A stretch of 64,000 bases of DNA, taken from positions 1 through 64,000 of the forward strand of contig FWCC01000397.1 in NCBI GenBank assembly GCA_900169235.1, in the 5' to 3' direction. The notes under the pieces are model-generated. The model saw nothing but the letters and a program-made list of their open reading frames with translations, did no database searches and had not been told where the DNA came from. This document shows positions 47,491 to 58,334 of this stretch, one piece after another. This stretch comes from Zarea fungicola (Eukaryota; Ascomycota; Sordariomycetes; Hypocreales; Cordycipitaceae). The position numbers and the translations under genes were made by a program. Positions within the stretch are counted from its first letter, which is position 1, and each line of letters begins with the position of its first letter.

Positions 47491-50378
47491 ATGCCAACAT
47501 TTGGACGATTGGGGAGGCACAGCAATCGCTCGCAGCAGGGCATCTCAGAGCAACCGCCAGCTGCCGGGGCTCAGAGTAACGTCGGTGCGGGCAATTCTGG
47601 CACGGCTGTTGGTGGCGGCGATGCGGCTGCTGTAGGCCTGGCCAAACCGAGTTTGGACACGCAATCTGCCTTGTCGCCGTCGGCGGGCAACAGCCCTCTG
47701 GAAACGATTGACATTCGCCAGCAGCAACAATTGCAGCAGCAGCAGCAGCAGCAGGGACAAGGAATTCCTCAAAACGTCGGACCCAACAAGCTTCAAAAGC
47801 AGCAACCACAGCAATCGCAGGGCCAGCTGTCACAGCAAGCGCCCGCTCCCCCGCCGCATCTCTATAGCGCTCAGTCCACCAGCTCAGCCGCTAACAATAA
47901 CCCCTCGCCTCTGCAGCAGCAGCACCCCGGCGGCGGTGACTACGTCTTTGATGCCCGCCAACAACAACAACAGCAACAGCAGCAGCAGCACTCTTCCGAC
48001 TTTTCTGACCAGTCTGTAAACCGAAGCCAGAGTCTGCGGTATCCCTCCCAGACCTCTCTCCAGCAGCAGCTTCAACCGCCGCAGCAGCAGCAAGTCTACG
48101 GTGGCATAGCCCCGGGCTCCGTCGACGACCTGCCCAGCCCCGCAAGCTTCCAGCAGCTACAACAGCCTCAGCAGCAGCCTCCTCAGCCTGCGCCCCCTCC
48201 AGAGAAGCATCGCACAAACCGCAAGCTGCATATCATCAAGGGAATATTTGGCTCTGTCCGTGGTACATCCGACACTAGCAGCAGCAGCCAGAATAGTTCT
48301 CACGCGCCTGCCCCTCAGTCTGCGAACCCACCGCCCTACGAAACCAACGCTGGACTAGCCCGCCGTCCATCGAACAAGAGGGTAAGCACCCAACTCTATC
48401 ACGCGCTACACAGCCGACCGCTCGACTTCCCTGTCTCCGTCTCTGTGAATTCCCTGTGAACATTTTTTGGGGGCGTAGCAGAACAGCAGCGAGCCGTTAT
48501 TTTACCCACCCTTTTCCCCTTTGATCCAAGACTTACCGCGCGCCAACAATATCCACAGACCGACCGCCCACTGACATATCATTCACCATAGGATTCCCGC
48601 CTACCACCGCCTGCAAACACGGTCCGTCCCGTCACCATCGACGACCTCGATAGCTCCTCCTACGACGAGGTTGTATACCAGCCTCCTTTGCATCCGCCTC
48701 CTCATCAGCAACAGCAGCAGATCCTCCAGCAAGGCCCTGGCCAGATTATCATCCCTCAGGATCCGCAGCTGCAGTTTGACAACAACCAGGCTGGCTTTGA
48801 CGTACCCTCACAGGCCAGCCAGCAGCAGCTTCAGCAGCAGATTTTATTTCAACAGACGTCAGACAGCGGCAGACTCCCTGTCGGCTACCCAGGTCCACAA
48901 AATCCAGAGACGGCATCCCAACTGTCGTATGAATCTCCTTCCCACGAACAGGACCCTCGAAACCAGAACCCACAGGCACTCCAGCTGGGATCTGCACAAC
49001 ACGTGAACCAGCAACAATCGCAGCCCTTACAGCAGCAGCAATCCGGCATGGCACCACTAAGCGCCCGTCGAAGCAACGAGGCTGAGCAGCAGCCGGCTAC
49101 AGGTCCTGCTCCTGGCTACCGCCATAGCAATGCTGGCCTGACAACGACGAGTCCCTTGCCGCCACAAGGTACAGGCAATGCAGCTCCTCCTGCCTACCGC
49201 GGAGAACGTGGCCAGTTTGATGCAGCGGGAGAGCCAGGACGCGACACGCCCCAACCAAGCTCGGAAAAAGATGCCGAGAGTGAAAAGGCGTTCAAAGAAT
49301 TGCGTAAGGGCAAGAGTGGCAGTAGCCTGAAGATGACGTTACTAACTGGCATGCAGTCACGAAATATAAGAATGTTAAGCGGCTCTACTTTGATGGCAAG
49401 GCACAGATCGAGCAGCTCAACGGACAAGTCGAGCAGCTGCAAAATGCCGTTGCAAACCAGCGCATGTCCCTGTCGAGGACAGCTCTGGACGACAATGAAT
49501 ACGTATCGCGCTTCAACCGCTTAAATGGAGCCATCAACAATCTTTCGTTCAACATCCGCAAAGACTGGACCACTGTGCCCCAGTGGCTGGCAAACTATGT
49601 CAGCCCCGACGCCCTCAAGATTGGCAAGCAGGAGATGACTGCAGTCGGCCGTGCCGTCGTTTCGCGCTGGATCGTGGCGGAGCTCTTTGACAAGTGCTTC
49701 CACCCGGATCTGGACCCGCAGCTGAGCTCTCAGCTAAAGGGCATCGAGATGGGCATTCGCGGCAACACACACATTATGCATCGTCCGGAAGAATTCGATG
49801 CACAGACGACCAAGCTGGTGAACTGGAGAATGGCAACATTGGACGGACTGCAGAAGAACCTCAACGCGCAGGCAGCGTCGGAGAACCGCGCAGCTCTGAT
49901 TGCCAAGGCCACCTCCAACCTGGCGGCACACCTCCACCAGTACCTGAGCGACCCCCCTCCTCCAGGCATCGAAGGTAGCACGCTGATGCTTGTGGAGCTG
50001 GCCATTGGTGTGGCGGCCAATCTACCGCTGGAGAGCCGCGACGTTTCCATTTGGTACCCGATGCCGGCGGAGATTGTGCAGCCCAACTTGATGGAGGTGG
50101 AAAAGACGGGATTGCCGTCTCTGACGGGTGGCCCAGAGTCCGAATCGGAATCGGAAGAGGAGGAGGAGCCCGAGGCTGGCAAGAGCCAGAAAGCCAAAGC
50201 GACAGGTATGCTTTTTACGCGATTTTTTCAACCAGAAATAACCCCCCCCTTTTTACACGGATACTAACATTGTGTAGCTCCCCTCAAAGAACCCAAGAGA
50301 GTTCGGTTTGCGGGATTCGTAGCTCTGGAGGTAAAGGGACGGCAGGTGCTGGCAAAGGCGCCTGTGTGGACTCTATAA
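47491..50378 (+). CDS. Gln-rich fungal protein with coiled coil, function unknown
   Basis: Predicted 850-aa protein in four exons: 47491-48381, 48592-49303, 49357-50205 and 50278-50378. The first 570 residues are low-complexity, with repeated Gln runs coded by CAG/CAA, Pro-rich stretches, one basic patch (HRTNRKLHIIKGIFGSVRG) and an Asp-rich spot (PVTIDDLDSSSYDE). The C-terminal 280 residues are ordered-looking and are probably the conserved part: a coiled coil (KAQIEQLNGQVEQLQNAVAN), then FNRLNGAINNLSFNIRKDW, DKCFHPDLDP and SIWYPMPAEIVQPN. An acidic patch and a short final exon (PKRVRFAGFVALE) follow. I do not recognise a named domain. The start is the first ATG; the frame is open upstream without another ATG. 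Confidence 0.8.
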
Positions 50379-51497
50379 TGTGCATCCTGAGCGAAGCATA
50401 TACGTGGCATTGATTTTTCAAACATATTCAGACTGGGCGGTTTCCTATGTTTTAATGTTGTTCGAGTCCTTTTTTTTTTTTTTTTTTTGCGTGTGCACGA
50501 AGAGGGTGTTGATACCAAGGACAAGCGAAGGATCTTGAAGAGGAAAAGCATGAATTCATTTCAACAGCCTTTTCAAAACCATGTTGTTTAGAACCCCGAG
50601 TTTTTTTGGACTCTGAGGAGACGGGCGACAGGCCATTGCATGGTGGTGATTGGAATATATTTATATTTATATCTATAATGACAAGTGTACACGGCGATGA
50701 GGAAGTGATCTGCAGTGACTTGGAGTGATGGAAAGGGTGGCGGCTAGGGCGTTCCTTGATCGATGATGGCTGCATTAATAGGTGCCAAGATATCCGAGGC
50801 TGGATAATTTAGCGGCAAAGCAATCTTGTCGTTTTGGGCTTAGCCAGGAATGACGAAGAATGATTTTGCTGCATTGGTAAATCGCCCTGCAACAGGTAAG
50901 AGTCATAATTAAGGCAGTTGCTTGGGGGGCTGAGGCTAAGAAGGTACGCGCGCGGGGCAAAATTTGACTCACACAAGGCAAAATGGCAGACGAACGACAG
51001 TTTCAGTGCAGCATGTCAGTCACAGCGAGCTGATGGTGGACTTGCAGGGAGCTAATGGCGGATTTACAGGGGAAGGCATGGCACCTGTAAGGCTTAGATA
51101 ATTCGCCGGACTGGAACGGAAACCCTGTACACGGGCCACCGCAGCGATGACTCTACTGTTTTAGCTGATGAACGAATTAAATATTTTTTTTTTTTTTGGA
51201 TAAATTAAAATAATAATAATTTTTCAGGAAAGGTTGCGGAGTTGTTTGCTTTCCGCGCGCCAGCGAAAGCTTCCTTTGTTCCGGCGTCGATAAAAAGCTG
51301 TCCCTCTCCCCCCACTAACCACGACTTACCAAGCAGCACCAAACCACCACCACAAACGGCTACAAGCATTTTCTGGCAGAAAAAAAATCTATTCCTTCTG
51401 CGGGGTGCTATTTTCCTTCCTCTTCAACAACCCAAACTTCCTTCACCTTTCAACACAAAAGACTTTTTTACGAAACGAATCACACAAATTCATAATC
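50379..51497. other. Spacer and eIF6 leader
   Basis: 1.1 kb without a supported gene. A run of about 20 T lies at 50470-50489 and another T-run near 51185. A pyrimidine/A-rich leader extends from about 51290 to the eIF6 ATG. Confidence 0.55.
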
Positions 51498-52529
51498 ATG
51501 GCTGTCCGTGCCCAATTTGAAAACTCCAACGAGTACGTATTCCACCTCACAAAATCCTGTCATATTTGTCGCATCGAATAGCTGTCTCTGTTATGCGCAC
51601 CCCGCCATCACAAGACCACCCCGCCTTGGCTGGGTGAGCTGCCGGTGCATCTGCAGACCGCTCTTGCACATGAATGAGGGAAATACGGCTGGCTTTGGGA
51701 GCTTCAAATGGGCGAGGAAACAGACAGACAAGATGTTGTGAAGCCAAAATAGGCTTTTGACATGCACAAAGAAACAAGATGTGGTAGTCCAGAAATCATT
51801 GATGCTAACAAAACTCTGCACAGGGTTGGTGTCTTTTCCACACTCACAAACTCCTACGCTCTTGTCTCCCAAGGCGCCAGCGAGAACTTTTACAGCGTAT
51901 TTGAAGCCGAGCTTCAGGACGTCATCCCCATTGTGCGCACTACCATTGCCGGCACGCGCATCATTGGCCGCCTCACAGCTGGTAACCGCAAGGGCCTCCT
52001 CGTCCCCACGACCACGTCGGACCAGGAGCTGCAGCACCTGCGCAACTCCCTCCCCGACGCTGTGCGCATCCAGCGCATCGAGGAGCGCCTCTCGGCCCTC
52101 GGCAACGTCATTGTCGCCAACGACCACATTGCCCTGATCCACCCGGATCTCGAGCGCGAAACGGAAGAAATCATTGCCGATGTCCTCGGCGTCGAGGTCT
52201 TCCGCCAGACCGTCGCCGACAATGTCCTCGTCGGCTCGTACATGAGCCTCTCCAACCAGGGTGGCCTCGTCCACCCCAAGACCAGCATCCAGGACCAGGA
52301 CGAGCTCTCGTCTCTGCTCCAAGTACCTCTTGTCGCCGGTTCCGTCAACCGCGGCTCCAACGTTGTCGGTGCCGGCATGGTCGTCAACGACTGGCTTGCC
52401 GTTACTGGCCTCGACACCACAGCCACCGAGCTCTCCGTCATTGAGAGCGTCTTCCGCCTCGGAGACGGCAACGGCCCCAGCAACATCAACACCAACATGA
52501 AGGACACCATGGTAGAAAGCTTCTACTAA
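51498..52529 (+). CDS. TIF6: Translation initiation factor eIF6 (60S anti-association factor)
   Basis: Predicted 246-aa protein in two exons, 51498-51532 and 51824-52529. The first exon codes for [12 protein letters not shown] and joins across a 291-nt intron to [14 protein letters not shown], the conserved eIF6 N-terminus. The rest follows the family closely: [65 protein letters not shown] and [16 protein letters not shown]. Length matches the usual 245. The protein binds the 60S subunit, is needed for its maturation and stops premature joining to 40S; this is family knowledge. The first intron is three to five times longer than most introns here. Confidence 0.97.
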
Positions 52530-53300
52530 ATGTAGCTTTTTGCATTTTTACTTTGTTGTGTCTTGAAAATTTTCCTGTTACTTTATGCATTTAAAGTCAT
52601 GATCTGGCGAATTTTTTTCTTCATTTTATTGGGTTGCTTGACTTTTATTCTTTTACTCTTTTACTGCTCACGGGGTCTGGTGTTGGGATACAAACTACTA
52701 TTTTACCGGTTTATTCGGCTGTTTTTTTTCTGTAACGGACTTGTCCTGAACAATGAGGATAAGAAACAAAAACCATGGTCATTCATGGAGGTGGACTTGA
52801 CTTGTTTCCAAGTCCCCCCCTACTCTACATCTCTAGAATATTAAAATGCTTCAACTAGTGCCGAAAACTAGAGCAAATAGCTGTAAATATATGATGACGG
52901 AGACAGATATCCACGTACGAGATGTATCATACAACTACTGTGTCTCAATAATCGCCTTTATACCATTGCCGACAAGGAATCGCTCGCGACGTGACCATCT
53001 TCCAGCTCCCCTCCCGTCGCAGTATTGACTAAACCGAAAGTGCCTGTTGTTCAGGCTCTGGAAAGGGAAAGAAAAGTAGTATAAAAATGGGGAGAAACTG
53101 CCCTATAATTGGAAGAATGAAAACAAGATCGCTGTATCATCGGATAAATCGATTCTACTTTTCAGGATTTTGTTTTACAACATGTCCCCGTACATGTTTT
53201 TTCAAGCACACACCTCACATTTTCCCAAGACGAACCTGTAATGACATAGAAACCAACACCCTGCCTTGCAGCTCTGCTGATTGATTTCATCTTGTATTTG
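52530..53300. other. Spacer downstream of eIF6
   Basis: AT-rich 3' region with T-runs and no coding signal. It ends where the relic reading frame begins. Confidence 0.5.
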
Positions 53301-53555
53301 TGGCTCCGTGAGATGAAGTTTGGCGACTCCAACACCGTTGCCATGCTCTACGACGACTTTCCCATCATTGACTACTTTCACTACGTCAACCACTACGTCA
53401 ACGAGGACATGGTTGCGGGAGTCATGGACTCCAACAAGCTCAACTCATATGGCGTACAACTTTTACCTAGTGAGACTTTCCTACAAGGAGCTGTGGATAC
53501 TGTTGATCAATACTAAAACAAGGAAATCAACATCAATTAGTTTGAAAGGACCAAA
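53301..53555 (+). pseudogene. Relic of a DUF4334/GXWXG-like gene (C-terminal fragment)
   Basis: About 50 codons (WLREMKFGDSNT, AMLYDDFPIIDYFHYVN, EDMVAGVMDSNK) have strong fungal codon bias, and their order resembles the C-terminal half of DUF4334 proteins as I recall it (a DxxPIIDYFR...VAGAMD...YYFYL pattern). The matching end YNFYLVRLSYK is present but one base out of frame, starting at the ATG in AACTCATATGGCG. A 12-base unit CACTACGTCAAC is tandemly doubled at 53379-53402, adding a second HYVN. No N-terminal half precedes it. A truncated, frameshifted remnant is the simplest reading; a short intron could also explain the frame change. The family match is from memory of the pattern and needs a search. 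Confidence 0.45.
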
Positions 53556-53820
53556 AAGTAACTGATTTTCTATCACTTGGATATTCCATGGCGGGGTGCC
53601 TTTGTCGTTAACTCTCACCGCCTGCCGAAATCGTGAATTGAACCCCTCCAAAGTCAATGGCTTTTGGATGCTCCCCCACCAATGTTTAGTTGTCAAAATC
53701 TTTGCGATTGTAGCTGAGGTCTGTATATTTTACGTTGAATTACTAGAAAAACAAAGGAGCACCCCTTCATTTGCAATTCAACTCAACTTTACGTCTTCGT
53801 GATATACACCCAAAAAGAAA

Positions 53821-54775
53821 ATGGTGGAACAGCCAAAGCACCTTGACCCCTCTGAACTGGGAACCCGCGAATAGTAAGGAAACCAACAATGCGACGGAAG
53901 CTTCAACAACGCAATGGATTATGTATTCTAAAAGAAGCAAAAAGGGAGAAAATAAAGCTGACAAAACCTATAGCTGGGATAAACTCTACACCACCGAAAT
54001 AGCCAACCACGCCGCCAACCCCGAGGATATTGGCACGGTATGGTTTGACGACTCCGACGCCGAGGAGAAGATGCTCGAGTTCCTCGCCAGCCTCGCGGGC
54101 GAAACCCCCGATTCCGACGATGATGATGCCGACGACGAAGACCAAGATGAATCCACAGAACTCGCCGCCGCCGCTGTCTTGTCCAAGGAGATGACATCCT
54201 TTCTCGACCTCGGCTGCGGCAACGGCTCCATCCTCTTCGCCCTCCGCTCGCACGGCTGGACGGGACCCCTCGCCGGCGTCGACTACAGCGCGCACAGCAT
54301 CCGCCTCGCGCGACAAGTCGCCGTGTCCAAGGAGACGCCCGATGTTCAGTTTGCGGAATGGGACCTCATCAACGGCGCGCCGCTATCCGCCATTCTCACA
54401 CAGGCTTCTTCTACAACGACGACGACGACGACAGCAGCGGCGGCGGCTGCTACGTTGCAGTTCGACGTCATCCTCGACAAGGGCACCTTTGACGCCATAT
54501 CCCTCAGCGACGCCACCGACGCAGAGGGCCGCCGCATCTGCGAGGGCTACAAGGAGCGCGTGCTGCCCCTCTTGCCCCCCGGGGGCCTGTTTCTGATTAC
54601 GAGCTGCAACTGGACAGAGGAGGAGCTCCGGGGCTGGTTCGTCGGTGGTGGTGGTGGTGGTGATGGCGACGGCGGCGCGCGTTTTGAAGAGGCTGGCCGC
54701 GTCAAGTATCGTACCTTTAGCTTTGGAGGTGTACAGGGACAGACTATAAGTACACTCTGCTTCCGAAAAGTTTGA
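53821..54775 (+). CDS. EFM4: Efm4-type protein-lysine methyltransferase
   Basis: Predicted 284-aa enzyme in two exons, 53821-53873 and 53974-54775. The first exon codes for MVEQPKHLDPSELGTREY; splicing to the acceptor at 53971-53973 gives YWDKLYTTEIANH, the continuous Efm4/EEF1AKMT2 N-terminal signature. The SAM-binding motif I is FLDLGCGNGSILFAL (about residues 94-108), followed by the acidic-loop motif LAGVDYS and the catalytic-region text VILDKGTFDAISLS and PLLPPGGLFLITSCNWTEEE. The yeast enzyme methylates a lysine of elongation factor eEF1A; the same role is inferred here. Unusual parts are an acidic insert before motif I and a Thr/Ala run coded by ACG/GCG repeats at about 54416-54450. 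The frame is open upstream of 53821, but the splice-compatible start is this ATG. Confidence 0.9.
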
Positions 54776-55073
54776 GAAGACAAAATATACACACACAGCA
54801 TTTCTTCCCCCCTTTTCCCTTCTTCATCGATATATATACATGTATATAAACGCATAGCAGGCAGGATACAACACACAAATAGACAAAATACATGCAAACA
54901 CGTAAATCACATCATGTTGAGAACTGTAACATCATCTATTCTATACACCTCATTCATGCGCAACAAAATCCCAGCAACCTGCCGGTCATCGCTCTTGAAA
55001 CTAAAATTTTTGGTCCTGAAAAAAAAAAATAAACATTGTTTTTTTGTGTGGTGTGTCTTCATTAAAACTCTCT
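54776..55073. other. Short convergent spacer
   Basis: 298 bases between the stops of the methyltransferase and PP2A-A genes. Repeated TATA/TGTATA text near 54830-54850 and an A-run near 55019. Confidence 0.5.
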
Positions 55074-57376
55074 CTAAGGTGACGTATTCATAGGCTCTCC
55101 ACTGGAAGCTGTCGCCTCGGCGGCAGCTGTCGTCGCAAAGTACCGCACGTCTACATCTTCATCCTTTTGCAGCTTGGCGAGGTTGGGCAGCACACGCTCC
55201 TGAATCAGCTCCAGGCCTCTGGGGGACGGCACAATTTCCGCACCCTCCTTCTCCAGAGCATAGATGGTGCCCTTCTCCGGCAGGCGACGCAAAACACTGA
55301 TAATTCCGGAATATGTCTTGGCCACGTTGAAGCGGATGTTGGGAATGTCGTCCTCCACCATGTTATCAAGAATAGGGAGGATTGACTTGTCAATGACGTC
55401 GATGCTCACAACGCTGGCAAGCGTCTGTAGAAATAAAGTTAGCAGAGTTTGAGCAAGACAGGCATGATATACATACCGAAATGGCAAAGCACGTCGTCAT
55501 TCTATAGAGGTAGTTGCTGTGCTGGCCCATCTCCACTACCTTGGGGATGATGGCCTCGTTGGCCCAGTCTACACCAAAAACCTCGGTGAGCTTCTTCAGG
55601 TTATGTGTGGCAGCCTCGCGAATGGAGAAGACGGTATCACCCAGCCAATCCATGCAAAGGCCGCTGAGCTTCTCGTTGAAGAAGTTGACGCCAAGCTGGC
55701 TGGCTAGGAGAGGAATGTACTCGATAATAGCCAGACGGACTCTCCATTGCTTATCCTCAGCAAGCTGCACAATGGCAGGGAGAAGAGACTGCGAAAGCAA
55801 GTCGATGCCAATAACTGCCAATGGTTAGAGGGACACCGAGTAAAGGACACTGCTTGATACATGCCTTGATTAACCTGCTCCAGCTTGGAGATGATGTGGA
55901 GTCTAACCTCAGGGAACTCGTCCTTGAGCATGAGAAGGAACATGGGTAGCAAGTGATCGATAGTCCTTTGATTTTCTGGTTAGCAGAGATACACATTGCG
56001 TTGCTAGTTGGAAACTCACTCTTGCTTGCCCAGAATAGGGGCCAGGCCGCTAATCTGAGTACCGAGAGCAGCACGCACATGCTGTGATGTATCAGAGACG
56101 AGGTCCTCGACGCTGGGCATAATATCTTTGAGCAGAACAGCACGGTCGACCAGACGGCAGAAACCAGGGATTTGGCCGGCGATGGCAGTGCGGACTTCAG
56201 CCTCATTATCCTTGAGCAGCTTGACAAAGGCCGGAACCAAGTCGCGCGAAACGACCTCTTCGTCAACTGCCTTGGCAATCTGCAATCTCGAATTAATACA
56301 GCTCCGTCTCGTGGGTACCGAGTAGAATTACCTGTTCGAATCTGTCGGCAATCATGTATCGCACTCGCCAGCTCTTGTCCTCTATCAGATTTCGCAGGGA
56401 TGTTAGAAGAACGCCATGGCTCGACTGCTGCTTGGCGGGAACGACTTCGGCAATGGCGATGAGAATCTCGACAGTCAAAAGTCGAACACTGTCCTGGTCG
56501 TCCTGGACAAGATGCTGGAAGAGGGGTATCATATCATCGACAACGATAGAAGCAGGCATCTCCCTGACAAACTTGGCCATGTTGGTCGCGGCCTGACGGC
56601 GAACCATGGGGGTTTCGTCGTGGACCAACAAGCCAAACTGGTTGCGGAGCTGTTCCTGGACCGGAGGCGAGACCTTCTTGTACGGGGCTGTGAAGAGGCC
56701 GCAGCCCGACACCTTGGATGTGAACCAGTCGGCCTTGGCGAGACGGATAGTGAGGGGAATAAAGTATTCTTCGACCTGCTGAGAGGACAAGCCATCGCAG
56801 ATTTTGTTGAGAGACTCGACAGCCTGTTTTCAAGGTTAGATGTGGGAGGTCTGCTGGAAAGCATGCTGTGTGAAGTTGCCGATTTTCGGGCGTACCTTGT
56901 CGCGCACGACCGGCTCTTCAATGGCTGCGAGATTCTCCAACGGAGAGAGAATAACGTGAGCCCACTGAGAACCACCGACATATTCGATGAAGCTGCCGAG
57001 CTCTTCACTCAGAGCAACCAAGACCTCGTCCTCATCCTCGACCGATTCTACATTGCAAAAGGGTTAGCTGCCGAGAACAAGGAAAAAGGGATCTGTGAGT
57101 CTGGCGCAGGCGCAGGCGGGCGGGCTGACCATCGAGAAAGGGAATCAGCTCCTCTCGGGTGCGCTCAGGGCCGAGAGCGAGAGCGATGGTCGAGAGACGG
57201 TGGATGGCATTGAGGCGTAGGAGAACATCGTCGTGCTGGAGAGCCAGAGTCAACAGAGGGGTCGCGAGGACGGGGGGCCTAAAAAAAACAGGAGCTGGCG
57301 GCGGTCATACCTTGAGCTCGTCGATAAGCACGGCGATGGGGTAGAGCTCGTCGTTGGGGTTTGGCGCGTCAGCCAT
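55074..57376 (-). CDS. TPD3: Protein phosphatase 2A scaffold subunit A (PR65/Tpd3)
   Basis: Predicted 621-aa HEAT-repeat protein in eight exons: 57311-57376, 57130-57235, 56896-57047, 56332-56823, 56020-56279, 55865-55965, 55477-55814 and 55074-55424. It starts [22 protein letters not shown] and shows the PR65 repeats, for example [79 protein letters not shown] and [19 protein letters not shown]. The scaffold joins the catalytic C and variable B subunits of PP2A. All introns are GT-AG except that at 55815-55864, which must use a GC donor (GCATGT) to keep the conserved QVNQ-VIGID join. Intron density is the highest in this window. Confidence 0.95.
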
Positions 57377-58334
57377 GGCGAATTACTATGAGGCGGCGCG
57401 TCGCTCGAGCTGGGGAGTATGTTGGGTTCGTCAAGAAGGTGTTGACGTTGGACTTGGCGGCTGCTGATGTGCGGTGGAGGAGAAGGCGGGCGGTGGATCG
57501 CGCGTGCCTAGGTGATGCAATTGGTAGAACGGCGCTGGTCAACAGCTAAAGAGGCAGCAGAGGGCGAAAAAGCGGTGCTGCTCTGGTAGATGGCTGGGAA
57601 GATGAATGGGAAGAGATTGCGGCGGTTTGAAGGGGTCGATGGCCGCAGAGACAGATGAAGGCGAGATGAATTATTACAAAGTTGTTTGCGAGGCGGCCTT
57701 GGTCGAAGTACCTTAGCTGTGCTGCCGGGCAGAGCAGACAGAGCACGAGCACACCGGAGCAACAAGGGCGGCGGGTGATGGCGACCACCTGCCAGTGGCC
57801 GCCGTAGTAGCCATGGCAAGGCAAGCCTCTTCAGGCTTCAGGCGCTGTATTTTTTTATTAGGTGCCTTTTTAATTGCCTGTAATCCCCGCCCACTCAACT
57901 GATGGTGGGGCAGAGCTGCCACCGCCCAAACTCCAGCGCCCAAACTCACTAAAAATGGACGCCACTGCCCGCTGTTGCACCAATCTGGCGGCTGGACCAT
58001 CAATATTCCGGCTGCAACCCCGCTGCCAGTTCTGGCTGCCACCTCTGTAGCCTTTGTTTCCAGTAGGTACTCAAAGTACTGTAGTAGCCCGTCGTTAGCG
58101 AGGTACTCCGAATCGGCACCAGCAGCCCTCCCAATCCAATGTCTCTGTGGATCTACATTCCAGCCCAAGAAGACCCCTCCAGGTACCACACAAATTTCCT
58201 GTGACTCAATCGCTTGCTGCAACGGCCCTGCGGCAATCATATCACCAGGTACTTGTCTGCACCGCTTATTCCCAGACCAACCTCGACACGTCACATATAC
58301 CATTCTGGAGAGGCATTGACGAATCGCTGTCACC
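57377..58334. other. Divergent promoter of TPD3 and FRS1
   Basis: About 960 bases between two outward-facing genes. No TATA box or known site was identified; the half near FRS1 is CA/CT-rich. Minus-strand open frames here have no similarity. Confidence 0.5.

Noticed and set aside
50470..50489. Poly(T) run as a transposon poly(A) tail
   Set aside because: No target-site duplication or retroelement coding sequence beside it; similar runs are common in fungal spacers.
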